Position numbers and translations under genes: made by a program. DNA of 64,000 bases, from contig DHQO01000041.1 in NCBI GenBank assembly GCA_002408125.1, forward strand, positions 78,163 through 142,162. The letters are read 5' to 3'. Of the stretch, positions 25,580 to 33,100 are shown in pieces. This DNA is from Hyphomonadaceae bacterium UBA5336 (GTDB lineage: Bacteria > Pseudomonadota > Alphaproteobacteria > Caulobacterales > Hyphomonadaceae). Every line of letters starts with the position of its first letter. Position 1 is the first letter of the stretch. Below the pieces are notes generated by a model, which was not told the DNA's origin, made no database searches, and was given only the letters and a program-made list of their open reading frames with translations.

Positions 25580-26185
25580 TCAAGAGATGTCCCTGCCAGC
25601 ATCCCGGCGCAGCTCACGCGCGGTCTGGATGCGCTGCAGGGCAATTTCGGCTTCATTGCGCAGCATGGCATGGAGGGCGACATCGGCCCAGCCGCCGCCG
25701 GCGAGCCGGAAATAGGAGCGCAGCACGCCTTCCTGTTTTGCGCCGAGCCGCTCTATGGCGCGGATCGCCGAACGCGCATCGGCGGGGATCACCCAGCCGA
25801 CCCGCTTGGCGCCCCAGTCCAGTGCGCGGCGGATCATGAGGGCCTGGGAGGCCTGGAAATAGCCCTTCCCGCGCGCTTCCTCGGTGTACCAGAAATTGGT
25901 GATGCGCACCCGGCGGTGAGTGCGGTTGATATAGTCGAAATCCACCACGCCGGCGAAGGCATTGTCGCTCTGCTGGAACATGGTGAAGCCGACCAGTTCC
26001 CCGCGCCGCTGCAGGTTGCAGACATGGGCGGCATAGGCGTCGGCGGACTTGCCGGTCGGGATGTCCGGCATCCAGGACCACATGGCTTCGACCGCGCCGG
26101 ATTCCTTCAGATAGTCCACATGGGACTGTTCGAAGGGCTCCAGCCTGACCAGATCGTCTTCAAGCCCAGGCGCATGGAGGTTCAT
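25580..26185 (-). CDS. GNAT family N-acetyltransferase (RimJ/RimL-like)
   Basis: 201 residues. Resembles ribosomal-protein-type acetyltransferases: VRLEPFEQSHVDYLKE at the start, an acetyl-CoA loop region EARGKGYFQASQALMI (about residues 103-118) and later WVIPADARSAIRAIERLGAKQEGVLRSY, the RxxNxxSxxxxEKLGF-type signature. Substrate unknown. It runs in the same direction as the thioesterase gene, 10 bases downstream of it. Confidence 0.82.
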   Translation of the reverse strand: MNLHAPGLEDDLVRLEPFEQSHVDYLKESGAVEAMWSWMPDIPTGKSADAYAAHVCNLQRRGELVGFTMFQQSDNAFAGVVDFDYINRTHRRVRITNFWYTEEARGKGYFQASQALMIRRALDWGAKRVGWVIPADARSAIRAIERLGAKQEGVLRSYFRLAGGGWADVALHAMLRNEAEIALQRIQTARELRRDAGRDIS

Positions 26186-26195
26186 GCATGGGAAA

Positions 26196-26621
26196 CTAGG
26201 TCAGAACGAGCTGTGTGCAACGAAAAAGCGCCAGTCTTTTTCCGGTATCCATGGCCTCGACCGTGGCGTCCCAGACCTGAGTCGTCCGTCCCACATGGAT
26301 GGGAGCGGTCACAGCGCGAATGCGGCCCTCACGGACAGTTGAAAAGAAGTTGGACTTCAGCTCGATCGTGGTGAAGCCCTGACCTTCGCGCAGATTGGCG
26401 GTGGTGGAGAAGCCGGCGGCCGTATCGGCCAGTGTCACCACGGTGCCGGCATGCAGGAAGCCATTGGGCGCCATGTGATGGGGACGGACATCGAGGGCTA
26501 GGACAAACCGGTCCCTGGCGATCTCTTCGACCTCAATACCGAGATGATCCGGCAACGAGCCCTTGAAGCGCGCATTGAACAGGGCTGGCTCCAGCGCCTC
26601 GTCGGGGATGAGATAGGCCAT
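26196..26621 (-). CDS. hotdog-fold thioesterase (PaaI-like)
   Basis: 141 residues, the usual size of a single hotdog domain. Pattern: HHMAPNGFLHAGTVVTLADTAAG, with Asn-Gly and the HAG turn over the substrate pocket, then FTTIELKSNFF and a final beta strand. PaaI-type enzymes hydrolyse acyl-CoA thioesters. The acyl substrate cannot be read from the sequence. Confidence 0.83.
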   Translation of the reverse strand: MAYLIPDEALEPALFNARFKGSLPDHLGIEVEEIARDRFVLALDVRPHHMAPNGFLHAGTVVTLADTAAGFSTTANLREGQGFTTIELKSNFFSTVREGRIRAVTAPIHVGRTTQVWDATVEAMDTGKRLALFRCTQLVLT

Positions 26622-26727
26622 GGCGGGTCTCCTGATGTGCGGCTGGAAATAGGAAGCCGGGCGGCGGTTTCCCAGCGCCCGGCCCCAATGACCTCGCGTC
26701 AGTTCGGCCCGTGACTTCGCGTCAGGC

Positions 26728-27258
26728 TCAGGCCGCAGCGATTTCCGCCGCCATCACGCGCGAGACGGCGTTGACCACCGCGCCGATGCGGATGGAGGCC
26801 TGGATCTGCTCGCTGGTCATGCCGTGCTTGCGCAGGACCCCTTCATGGGAATCCAGGCACATGCCGCAGCCGTTCACCGCCGAGATGGCTGTGCAGTAAA
26901 GCTCGAAATCGGCCTTCTCGATGCCCGGTGCGCCGATGACATTCATCCGCAGCTTGGCCGGCAGGGTGGCGTAGACCTCGTTGGAGATGAGGTGCGTGGC
27001 GCGGTAATAGACATTGTTCATGCCCATGATCGCGGCGGCGGCCTTGGCGGCATTGATGGCTTCCGGGCTGAGCTTGCCATCCACTTCGCCATTGATGGCC
27101 TTGACCACATCGGGCTGGCCAACGGCATAGGCGCAGGCGAGATAGCAGCCATATTTCTGCTGGTCGGTGAGGATGGTCTCGTTCAGCAGCGAACCGAGAT
27201 TGAGTTTCAGGTCCTTGGCATAGTCGGGCAGGGCCGACTTCAGGGTGTCGATGGACAT
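26728..27258 (-). CDS. ahpD: alkylhydroperoxide reductase AhpD
   Basis: 176 residues. Member of the AhpD family, whose characterised role is to reduce AhpC. The active-site pair is C131-G-M-C134 with the downstream His138 (CGMCLDSHEG), the catalytic triad region of AhpD. The N-terminal SALPDYAKDLKLNLGSLL also fits. It sits with ahpC and oxyR in a peroxide-defence unit, but a small unrelated gene separates it from ahpC. AGAGG lies directly before its ATG, with AAAGGA further upstream inside the end of that gene. Confidence 0.92.
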   Translation of the reverse strand: MSIDTLKSALPDYAKDLKLNLGSLLNETILTDQQKYGCYLACAYAVGQPDVVKAINGEVDGKLSPEAINAAKAAAAIMGMNNVYYRATHLISNEVYATLPAKLRMNVIGAPGIEKADFELYCTAISAVNGCGMCLDSHEGVLRKHGMTSEQIQASIRIGAVVNAVSRVMAAEIAAA

Positions 27259-27261
27259 CCT

Positions 27262-27753
27262 CTAGTTTCCTTTTTCGTGAATTCGGATCGCCTCATCGAT
27301 CAGGCGTTTGAATTGGGAGCGATTCTTCCGAGCATACCGAAGTGCCATCCGATCCACCCAGTCGGGTAAGTTTTGGCCGGCATTGAACTCTTCGATTTGG
27401 ATGTTGTCATTACAGGCATATCCAAGGTCATAGGTGGCCGCGATATAGGCGCCATCGAGCGGGTGTGGCTCTTCATCGTACACTTCGAGCCATACTTGGC
27501 GGTCATGTCCAACGGCCTGTGCAACCAGCACAAGATTGGCAATCGGGGCCATCTCCATTTGACGAAAGGCAAAAATAACATCCGCAACTTGGGGTTTGAG
27601 ATTGAATAGAGCTTGGTTTAGGCCGCCATTCAGCACATTCCCGTGGAAGTTCATCGCCAAACTGAATGCGTGCTCTTCAGGCGAACTTGCATAATCCAAC
27701 GCGCACACCAGCGGGTCTGGCAGACGTGGACGATCCTTAAGTGGGTCGAACAT
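27262..27753 (-). CDS. small DMP19/DUF4375-like protein between ahpC and ahpD
   Basis: 163 residues from the ATG at 27753, preceded by GGGGAAAAC. The segment NFHGNVLNGGLNQALFNL resembles the NGGFxQ signature of DMP19/DUF4375 proteins, some of which are immunity-like; this match is tentative. The protein is richer in Asn, Gln, Ile and Tyr than its neighbours, and the DNA looks less GC-rich than the flanking ahpC and ahpD genes, which suggests later insertion. It ends 3 bases before the ahpD start. Function unknown. Confidence 0.6.
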   Translation of the reverse strand: MFDPLKDRPRLPDPLVCALDYASSPEEHAFSLAMNFHGNVLNGGLNQALFNLKPQVADVIFAFRQMEMAPIANLVLVAQAVGHDRQVWLEVYDEEPHPLDGAYIAATYDLGYACNDNIQIEEFNAGQNLPDWVDRMALRYARKNRSQFKRLIDEAIRIHEKGN

Positions 27754-27768
27754 GTTTTCCCCCAATCA

Positions 27769-27794
27769 CCTGCCCGCGACATTGCACGGGCAGG
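27769..27794 (-). terminator. hairpin after ahpC, possible attenuator
   Basis: Stem CCTGCCCG (27769-27776) with CGGGCAGG (27787-27794) and a 10-base loop, 18 bases past the ahpC stop. No T-tract follows on the minus strand (GGTGATTGGGGG), so it may only attenuate or protect the ahpC message. Confidence 0.4.
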
Positions 27795-27811
27795 CGGTGG
27801 GAAGAAACCTT

Positions 27812-28366
27812 TTAAGCGGCCAGCACTTCGCCGCCGACCGGGCGGTTGCACGGGCACAGCTCGTCGGTCTGAAGCGCGTCGAGCACGCGCAGGGTGTCCT
27901 GCGGGTTGCGGCCGACATTCAGGTTGGTGACGTAGACGTGCTGGATGACATTGTGCGGATCGACGACATAGGTCGCGCGATAGGCCACGCCTTCTTCCGG
28001 GTTGCGCACGCCAAGGCCATCGACGAGCGAGCCGTTGGTGTCGGCAAACTGCCAGATCGGCAGGTTGGCGAGATCGGCATGATCGCGGCGCCAGGCCAGC
28101 TTGGTGAACTCATTGTCGGTCGAGCCGCCGATGACGACTGCGTCGCGGTCTTCGAACTCACCGGCCAGGCGAGCGAACTCGGCAATCTCGGTCGGGCACA
28201 CGAAGGTGAAGTCCTTCGGGTAGAAGAAGATGACCTTCCACTTGCCTTCGAAGCTGTCGGCGGTGATGGGCTCGAAGGCGCTTTCGCCGTTTTCTTCATG
28301 ATACATGAATTTCGGCTTCACGCCGGTGATTTTGAAGTCGGGAAGCTTATCGCCAATACCGAGCAT
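27812..28366 (-). CDS. ahpC: peroxiredoxin AhpC
   Basis: 184 residues. Reduces peroxides with the peroxidatic Cys57 in FTFVCPTE; the C-terminal ELCPCNRP (Cys171 and Cys173) holds the resolving Cys pair seen in AhpC proteins that work with AhpD. GGAG lies upstream of the ATG. Divergent from oxyR with 129 bases between start codons that hold an OxyR-type palindrome, so peroxide induction is likely. Confidence 0.94.
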   Translation of the reverse strand: MLGIGDKLPDFKITGVKPKFMYHEENGESAFEPITADSFEGKWKVIFFYPKDFTFVCPTEIAEFARLAGEFEDRDAVVIGGSTDNEFTKLAWRRDHADLANLPIWQFADTNGSLVDGLGVRNPEEGVAYRATYVVDPHNVIQHVYVTNLNVGRNPQDTLRVLDALQTDELCPCNRPVGGEVLAA

Positions 28367-28463
28367 GTGGGGAACTCCTGGAGGAAGAATGTTGCGAGTG
28401 AACTGTACGCCTTATTGCAGCATACGTTCCCTAGGTGCTGCGGTGCGACATTGGAAGCAAATT

Positions 28464-28492
28464 GATATTCTACGAATGAGGTATAGATTATC
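28464..28492. promoter_or_regulatory. OxyR-type palindromic operator between ahpC and oxyR
   Basis: GATATTCTA (28464-28472) and TAGATTATC (28484-28492) form an inverted repeat with 8 of 9 positions symmetric around an 11-base spacer. This is a LysR-type site ending 3 bases before the oxyR ATG and about 100 bases upstream of ahpC. It is suited to oxyR autoregulation and ahpC activation. Confidence 0.6.
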
Positions 28493-28495
28493 TCT

Positions 28496-29410
28496 ATGCA
28501 TATGCCGACGCTTCGACAGCTCCAGTTTTTTGACGCCCTGGCCCGGACGGGATCCTTCTCGCGGGCGGCGGAAACCTGCCATGTGACCCAGCCCACCCTG
28601 TCGGCTGCGATCAAGGAACTGGAGGCGCTCCTGCAGGTCCAGCTTGTCGAACGCGAGGCGCGCGGGGCATCGCTGACCCATGCTGGCGAGGAGGTGGCCG
28701 CCCGCGCCCGGACAGTGCTGGCCGAGACGCAGGACCTGGTCGCCGCCGCTCATGAGGCCGGCAAGCCGCTCTCGAGCGCGTTCCGGCTCGGCGCCATTCC
28801 CACCGTCGCGCCTTATGTTCTGCCCAAGATCCTGCCCAAGCTGCGCGAGGCCTATCCGGACCTGAAGCTTTATCTGCGCGAGGACATGACCGAGCGCCTT
28901 CTGGAAGGCGTGCGCGCGCGCGAGCTGGACGCGGCGCTGATCGCGCTGCCCTGGGATGCGCCGGGCATTGAGACCGAGCCGCTCGCCGAGGACGAGTTTC
29001 TCTTCATCGCGCCGAAATCCCACCCGCTGGCGGCCAAGAACGGGCTCGATCCGGAGGATCTCGCGGAGGCAGATGTGCTGTTGCTGGAAGACGGCCACTG
29101 CCTGCGCGACCATGCCCTGTCGGTGTGCTCGCTGCCCACACGGGCGAAATCCACCGAGGTGTCGGCGACCTCGCTTCAGACGCTGGTGCATATGGTAGCG
29201 GGCGGGCTCGGCGTGTCGCTGGTGCCGCGCCTTGCCGCCGATGCCGGCGTGACGGCGGGCACCGATGTCAGCCTGCGGCCCTTCACCCATCCTCTGATCG
29301 GGCGCACCATCGGCCTCGCCTGGCGGGCCGGCTCGCCGCGCAAGGGCGAGGCCCGGCTGATCGGCGAGGTTGTCCGCGAGTCGCTCAAGGGCGGTCTTGT
29401 TCCCGTGTAA
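28496..29410 (+). CDS. oxyR: hydrogen peroxide-sensing LysR regulator OxyR
   Basis: 304 residues. N-terminal LysR helix-turn-helix (TLRQLQFFDALARTGSFSRA, residues 5-24) and a C-terminal sensor domain. The redox Cys pair of OxyR is present in the pattern GHCLRDHALSVC (Cys202 and Cys211). In the oxidised form OxyR activates peroxide genes, here most likely the divergent ahpC. An ATG two codons later is an alternative start; no Shine-Dalgarno is visible, so a leaderless or weakly led message is possible. Confidence 0.93.
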   Translation: MHMPTLRQLQFFDALARTGSFSRAAETCHVTQPTLSAAIKELEALLQVQLVEREARGASLTHAGEEVAARARTVLAETQDLVAAAHEAGKPLSSAFRLGAIPTVAPYVLPKILPKLREAYPDLKLYLREDMTERLLEGVRARELDAALIALPWDAPGIETEPLAEDEFLFIAPKSHPLAAKNGLDPEDLAEADVLLLEDGHCLRDHALSVCSLPTRAKSTEVSATSLQTLVHMVAGGLGVSLVPRLAADAGVTAGTDVSLRPFTHPLIGRTIGLAWRAGSPRKGEARLIGEVVRESLKGGLVPV

Positions 29411-31082
29411 GCGGGCAGATCTGCCAGGCGGTGTAGGCATCGGAAAAGCTGGTCGGCAGTATCTGGCAGCCCGGGGCTGCAATCGACAGATCCGGATGGC
29501 GCGCACGGACGGCTTCCAGCGCCATTTCGGCGGTGTAGGCATCATAAACGGCGGTCGCATCGTCGCGCCCGATGCGCCGGGGCCAGCAATGGATCAGATA
29601 GATCGGCCCGGCCTGGGCCTCGATCGCCGCATCGATGCGCGGGCGGTAGTTCTCCAGGAAGGGCTCGCTCCAGTCCTGCGGGTCGATATGGGTGATCCGC
29701 GCTTCGGGGAAAGCGGTGGTGGTGAAGGCAGCCGGGAACTCGCTTGCGATCAGGATCAGCGCGTCGTCATAGTCGAACATTTCCGGGCGTTCGATGCTGA
29801 CATAGGGTTCGGTGGCGCTCTTCCAGGACATGCGGCGCGTGGTTTCCGGCGAGATGGTCAGCACCAGTAGAGCGGTAACCCCGCCAGTCAGAAGCACTCC
29901 CGCGAGCCCTTTCGGCCAGGCGAGGCCGAGGCTCTGCAGCAGGGTCCAGGCCATCAGCGGCGCCAGCAGCCAGGCCGCCAGCGCATAGCGCATGATCGCA
30001 AACAGGCCGAGCCAGACGAAGATTAGCACCAGAAGGCTCACAGCCAGCGCCAGGCCGGCGCGCTCGGGCGCGTCATGCGTGCCGCGCAGGAATTGCCGCG
30101 CCCGGCCGACCATACCCAGAGCGGCGAGATAGCCGATGCCGAGGCGCAGGTCGCGGACCGGGGTCTCGTTGATCAGGAGGCCATTCCAGGATGCAAGGAC
30201 CGGACGCCAGATCGTTTCGCCGATCGAGCCGGGCAGGTAGCGTGTGTCGCGCGCGGCCTCCAGCGGGGCTTCCGCGCCAGGAAAGAGACCGGCGAACATG
30301 GGATAGACCGGATTGGCGAACTCCTGCCAGAGTACCCACATCCATGGGCCCGCCAAGGCGAGAAAAGCGATGAGACCCGCGCCGGCGGCGATGAGTCCAT
30401 GGCGCAGGCGCGCGCTCCAGCCGGGCGCCAGGATCAGAACGAAGACGGCAAAGGCCGGCACATAGATGAGGTTGGTGAGCTTCAGGCCCGCCGCGCCGCC
30501 GACCAGAAGCGCGCCGAGGGCGAGAGATTTCAGGCTTACCTGCCCGCCTGCGTCACGCGCCAGGACAAGCCACAGGCCGGTGATAAATGCCAGCGCGCCG
30601 AGATGGTCGTTGCGGATCGAGGCGAAGCTCGACCAGGCCGGGGCGCAGATGCAACCCAAAGCGGCGACAAACAGCGCGCCCTGCCAGCCCAGTGGCGCGC
30701 CGAGCACGCGCGACAGGCGGCGGGTCAGCCCGTGGAGTGCAGGCAGCAATGCGCCCTGTACAAGGCCAAGCAGGAAAGCCACCGCGGGGCCGGGCAGGTG
30801 TTCGATCAGCCACCAGACAAGGACATTCCAGGCTGGGTTCAGAAAGCTGTGCATCTCCGCCGGGGCGAGGTCGTGGTGCAGGCGCCCGTGCAGCGCCGAC
30901 CAGCCATTGTGGAGATGGTAGTGCATCACGTCGAAGCCGGCATCGCGCGGCCAGATGGCCGAGAGCGCGCCGAAGGCAAGGAACCAGGCCGCCCAGGCCA
31001 GGCGCGCCTGTCGAGACGCGCTTGCATCCTGCCCGCGCATGTCCGAAACACCGCGCGATGTCATCGCCTGAGACCAAACCAT
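29385..31082 (-). CDS. polytopic membrane protein, glycosyltransferase-like
   Basis: About 565 residues with roughly ten hydrophobic segments between residues 30 and 445 and a soluble C-terminal domain of about 120 residues. Layout and the early loop (SAIWPRDAGFDVMHYHLHNG, and later HDLAPAEMHSFLNPAWN) resemble GT-C type membrane glycosyltransferases or O-antigen/arabinosyl-like enzymes, with acidic residues in the first periplasmic loop. The C-terminal part is rich in Asp, Glu and Trp. The start is uncertain: ATG 31082 has AAAGG at 6 bases but overlaps trmB by 25 bases; ATG 31064 and ATG 31040 are alternatives. Its 3' end overlaps that of oxyR by 26 bases. Confidence 0.7.
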   Translation of the reverse strand: MVWSQAMTSRGVSDMRGQDASASRQARLAWAAWFLAFGALSAIWPRDAGFDVMHYHLHNGWSALHGRLHHDLAPAEMHSFLNPAWNVLVWWLIEHLPGPAVAFLLGLVQGALLPALHGLTRRLSRVLGAPLGWQGALFVAALGCICAPAWSSFASIRNDHLGALAFITGLWLVLARDAGGQVSLKSLALGALLVGGAAGLKLTNLIYVPAFAVFVLILAPGWSARLRHGLIAAGAGLIAFLALAGPWMWVLWQEFANPVYPMFAGLFPGAEAPLEAARDTRYLPGSIGETIWRPVLASWNGLLINETPVRDLRLGIGYLAALGMVGRARQFLRGTHDAPERAGLALAVSLLVLIFVWLGLFAIMRYALAAWLLAPLMAWTLLQSLGLAWPKGLAGVLLTGGVTALLVLTISPETTRRMSWKSATEPYVSIERPEMFDYDDALILIASEFPAAFTTTAFPEARITHIDPQDWSEPFLENYRPRIDAAIEAQAGPIYLIHCWPRRIGRDDATAVYDAYTAEMALEAVRARHPDLSIAAPGCQILPTSFSDAYTAWQICPLTREQDRP

Positions 31083-31765
31083 TACGCACCTTTGGCCGCC
31101 GAGCGGGGCGGCCCCTGTCTGCCAGACAACAGAGTTTGGTTGAGAACCTGTTGCCGCGCCTGAAGGTGCCGGTGGTGGACGATGTGGAGATCGCGTCGGA
31201 TGCACTGTTTCCGGAGGCGTCCGAGATCTGGCTTGAGATCGGCTTTGGCGGCGGGGAACACTTGGCTGGCCAGGCCGCGCGTCACCCGGATGTGGGGTTC
31301 ATCGGATGCGAGCCCTTCATCGACGGCGTTGCCAAGCTGCTGACAGCGATCGAGGAAGACGGCCTCTCCAATATCCGCCTGCATGACAGTGATGCGCGCG
31401 AGGTGATCGCCGCCCTGCCATATGCCTGCCTCTCGCGCGTTTTCATCCTGTTCCCGGACCCGTGGCCGAAGGCGCGCCATCACAAGCGGCGTATCCTCCA
31501 GCCGGAATTTCTCGATGCCCTCGCCCGCATCCTGAAGTCCGGCGCGCGGGTGCGTTTTGCCACCGATGTGCGCTCCTATGCCGACCATGCGCTGGAGGTG
31601 TTTCTCGCCGATCCGCGCTATGACTGGCAGGTCGGGCGCGCCGATGACTGGCGCACTCCGCCGAGCGACCATCTGACAACCCGTTATGAGTCAAAGCGTT
31701 TGGGCGATATCGCGCCGGTCTGGTTCGATTTCTCTGTGAAGGGCGGCGGGCAGGCTGCCTCCTGA
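31058..31765 (+). CDS. trmB: tRNA (guanine-N7-)-methyltransferase TrmB
   Basis: 235 residues. Methylates G46 in the variable loop of tRNAs. The SAM-binding motif is WLEIGFGGGEHLA (about residues 58-70), then FIGCEPFIDGV; the family signature is FPDPWPKARHHKRR, with the target-binding Asp and Lys. A last block reads TTRYESK. The gene is divergent from the membrane protein gene and their 5' ends overlap slightly. Confidence 0.95.
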   Translation: MSSPETKPLRTFGRRAGRPLSARQQSLVENLLPRLKVPVVDDVEIASDALFPEASEIWLEIGFGGGEHLAGQAARHPDVGFIGCEPFIDGVAKLLTAIEEDGLSNIRLHDSDAREVIAALPYACLSRVFILFPDPWPKARHHKRRILQPEFLDALARILKSGARVRFATDVRSYADHALEVFLADPRYDWQVGRADDWRTPPSDHLTTRYESKRLGDIAPVWFDFSVKGGGQAAS

Positions 31766-32148
31766 GTGCGGAACCGTCACCGATTGAAACTGGGGTCCCG
31801 ACCCTGGCGTCCCGACGGGATTCCCCGACCGCGCGAAGCCGGTAATTCTGCGATGGACGCGAATTCCCGCGGAGGGCATTGATTTGTCAGAGTGCAGACT
31901 GTCGCGAACCGACATTACACTTCCAATCGTCTTTTCGCTTGATTGATGTGTGAGCAGGGAATTGCCGAATCCGCTTGACGCTAGGTTGTGCACATGCGCA
32001 TGTCAGGGGCATCGAATACGGTCGGTCTGAATGCCAAGACCCCGTCGGACCGACGGTATGCTGACTTCCCCCCTCCGTATCGAAGACCCCGCGACCGCTT
32101 GCATGGTGCAGGCATATCGGCGCGGACAGACTATGGAAGGGTCCCATT
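31766..32148 (+). promoter_or_regulatory. long intergenic region and leader of the cold-shock gene
   Basis: 383 bases without a convincing gene. Visible items are TTGACG at 31974-31979 (possible -35; its -10 is not clear), a hairpin GTCGGTC/GACCGAC (32021-32027 with 32048-32054) in the leader, and GAAGGG about 8 bases before the csp start. A long leader before a csp gene suggests mRNA-level control. The first 100 bases after trmB contain degenerate GGGATTCCCC- and GAATTCCCGCG-type fragments, perhaps old repeats. Confidence 0.4.
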
Positions 32149-32358
32149 ATGGCGACCGGCAAGGTAAAATGGTTTAACGACCAAAAAGGCTATGGCTTCA
32201 TCAAACCCGATGAAGGTGGCCAGGACATTTTCGTCCACATCTCGGCGGTGGAGCGCTCCGGCCTTCGCTCGCTGCAGGAAGATCAGGCGATCCAGTATGA
32301 GCTCTATACTGATGAGCGCCGGGGCAAGACCTCCGCGGTGGATCTGAAAATCCTCTAG
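32149..32358 (+). CDS. cold-shock domain protein (CspA family)
   Basis: 69 residues, a single cold-shock OB-fold. Both RNA-binding motifs are intact: RNP1 KGYGFI (residues 13-18) and RNP2 DIFVH (about 27-31). Binds single-stranded nucleic acids and usually acts as an RNA chaperone. It has a long leader and its own terminator, so it is a single-gene unit between trmB and the rimP operon. Whether it is cold-induced cannot be told from the sequence. Confidence 0.95.
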   Translation: MATGKVKWFNDQKGYGFIKPDEGGQDIFVHISAVERSGLRSLQEDQAIQYELYTDERRGKTSAVDLKIL

Positions 32359-32435
32359 ACTGCGCACCGGCGGCGGAAATGGGGGTGACAAGCGCTCACT
32401 TTCTGCCTATCTAGGCGGCAAGTCGAAACATATCG

Positions 32436-32471
32436 GCGGCGGTTCCGGGAACGGGGCCGCCGCTTTTGTTT
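32436..32471 (+). terminator. rho-independent terminator after the cold-shock gene
   Basis: GCGGCGG (32436-32442) with CCGCCGC (32457-32463), a 14-base loop, and a TTTTGTTT tail. It lies 26 bases before rimP. Confidence 0.8.
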
Positions 32472-32497
32472 ATCTCGCCCCCCAGGCAAAACCGCTA

Positions 32498-33100
32498 ATG
32501 ATCGCACAAACGCAGCAGGAAAAACGTATTCTCGCGCTCGCGGAGCCCCTCGCTGAAGAGATGGGCCTGGAGATCGTGCGTGTGCGCATGACCGGCGGAC
32601 GGCGCCCGGGCCTGCAGATCATGCTCGACCGGGCCGGCGGGACGCTCGCCGATGTCGAGGACTGTGCGAATTTTTCCCGCGCGCTCTCGCCGGCGCTCGA
32701 TGCCGAAGACCCGATCTCGGGCGCCTTCGTGCTGGAGATTTCCACGCCCGGTATCGACCGCCCGCTCACCCGCCCCGGCGATTTCGCCCGCTGGGAGGGT
32801 CATCTGGCGAAGGTGGAACTCGCCATGCCGCTCGACGGCCAACGCCGGTTTCGTGGCGTCATCCTTGGCGAGGATGCGGCTGGCGTGCATCTGGAAATGG
32901 AAGGCGAGGTGGAACTCACCGCCGGGGTCCACGAGATGACCAGGGCCAGCCTGGTGCTGACCGACGCGCTGATCGACGAGGCCGCCGCCCGCGGGGGCCT
33001 GCCGCCCCAGCCCGATGATGACGAGTTTGCCGGTTTCGAAACAGACGAGACCGAAGATGAAGACAGTGACGATAAAGAAGAAAACGGAGCCGCGTCATGA
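32498..33100 (+). CDS. rimP: ribosome maturation factor RimP
   Basis: 200 residues. Assists early 30S assembly. N-terminal alpha/beta domain with GLQIMLDRAGGTLADVEDCA, the signature EISTPGIDRPLTRPGDF (about residues 80-97), and a C-terminal SH3-like domain. The last 40 residues are acidic (DDDEFAGFETDETEDEDSDD), longer than in most RimP. Its TGA overlaps the nusA ATG (ATGA). First gene of the rimP-nusA-ylxR-infB operon. Confidence 0.94.
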   Translation: MIAQTQQEKRILALAEPLAEEMGLEIVRVRMTGGRRPGLQIMLDRAGGTLADVEDCANFSRALSPALDAEDPISGAFVLEISTPGIDRPLTRPGDFARWEGHLAKVELAMPLDGQRRFRGVILGEDAAGVHLEMEGEVELTAGVHEMTRASLVLTDALIDEAAARGGLPPQPDDDEFAGFETDETEDEDSDDKEENGAAS

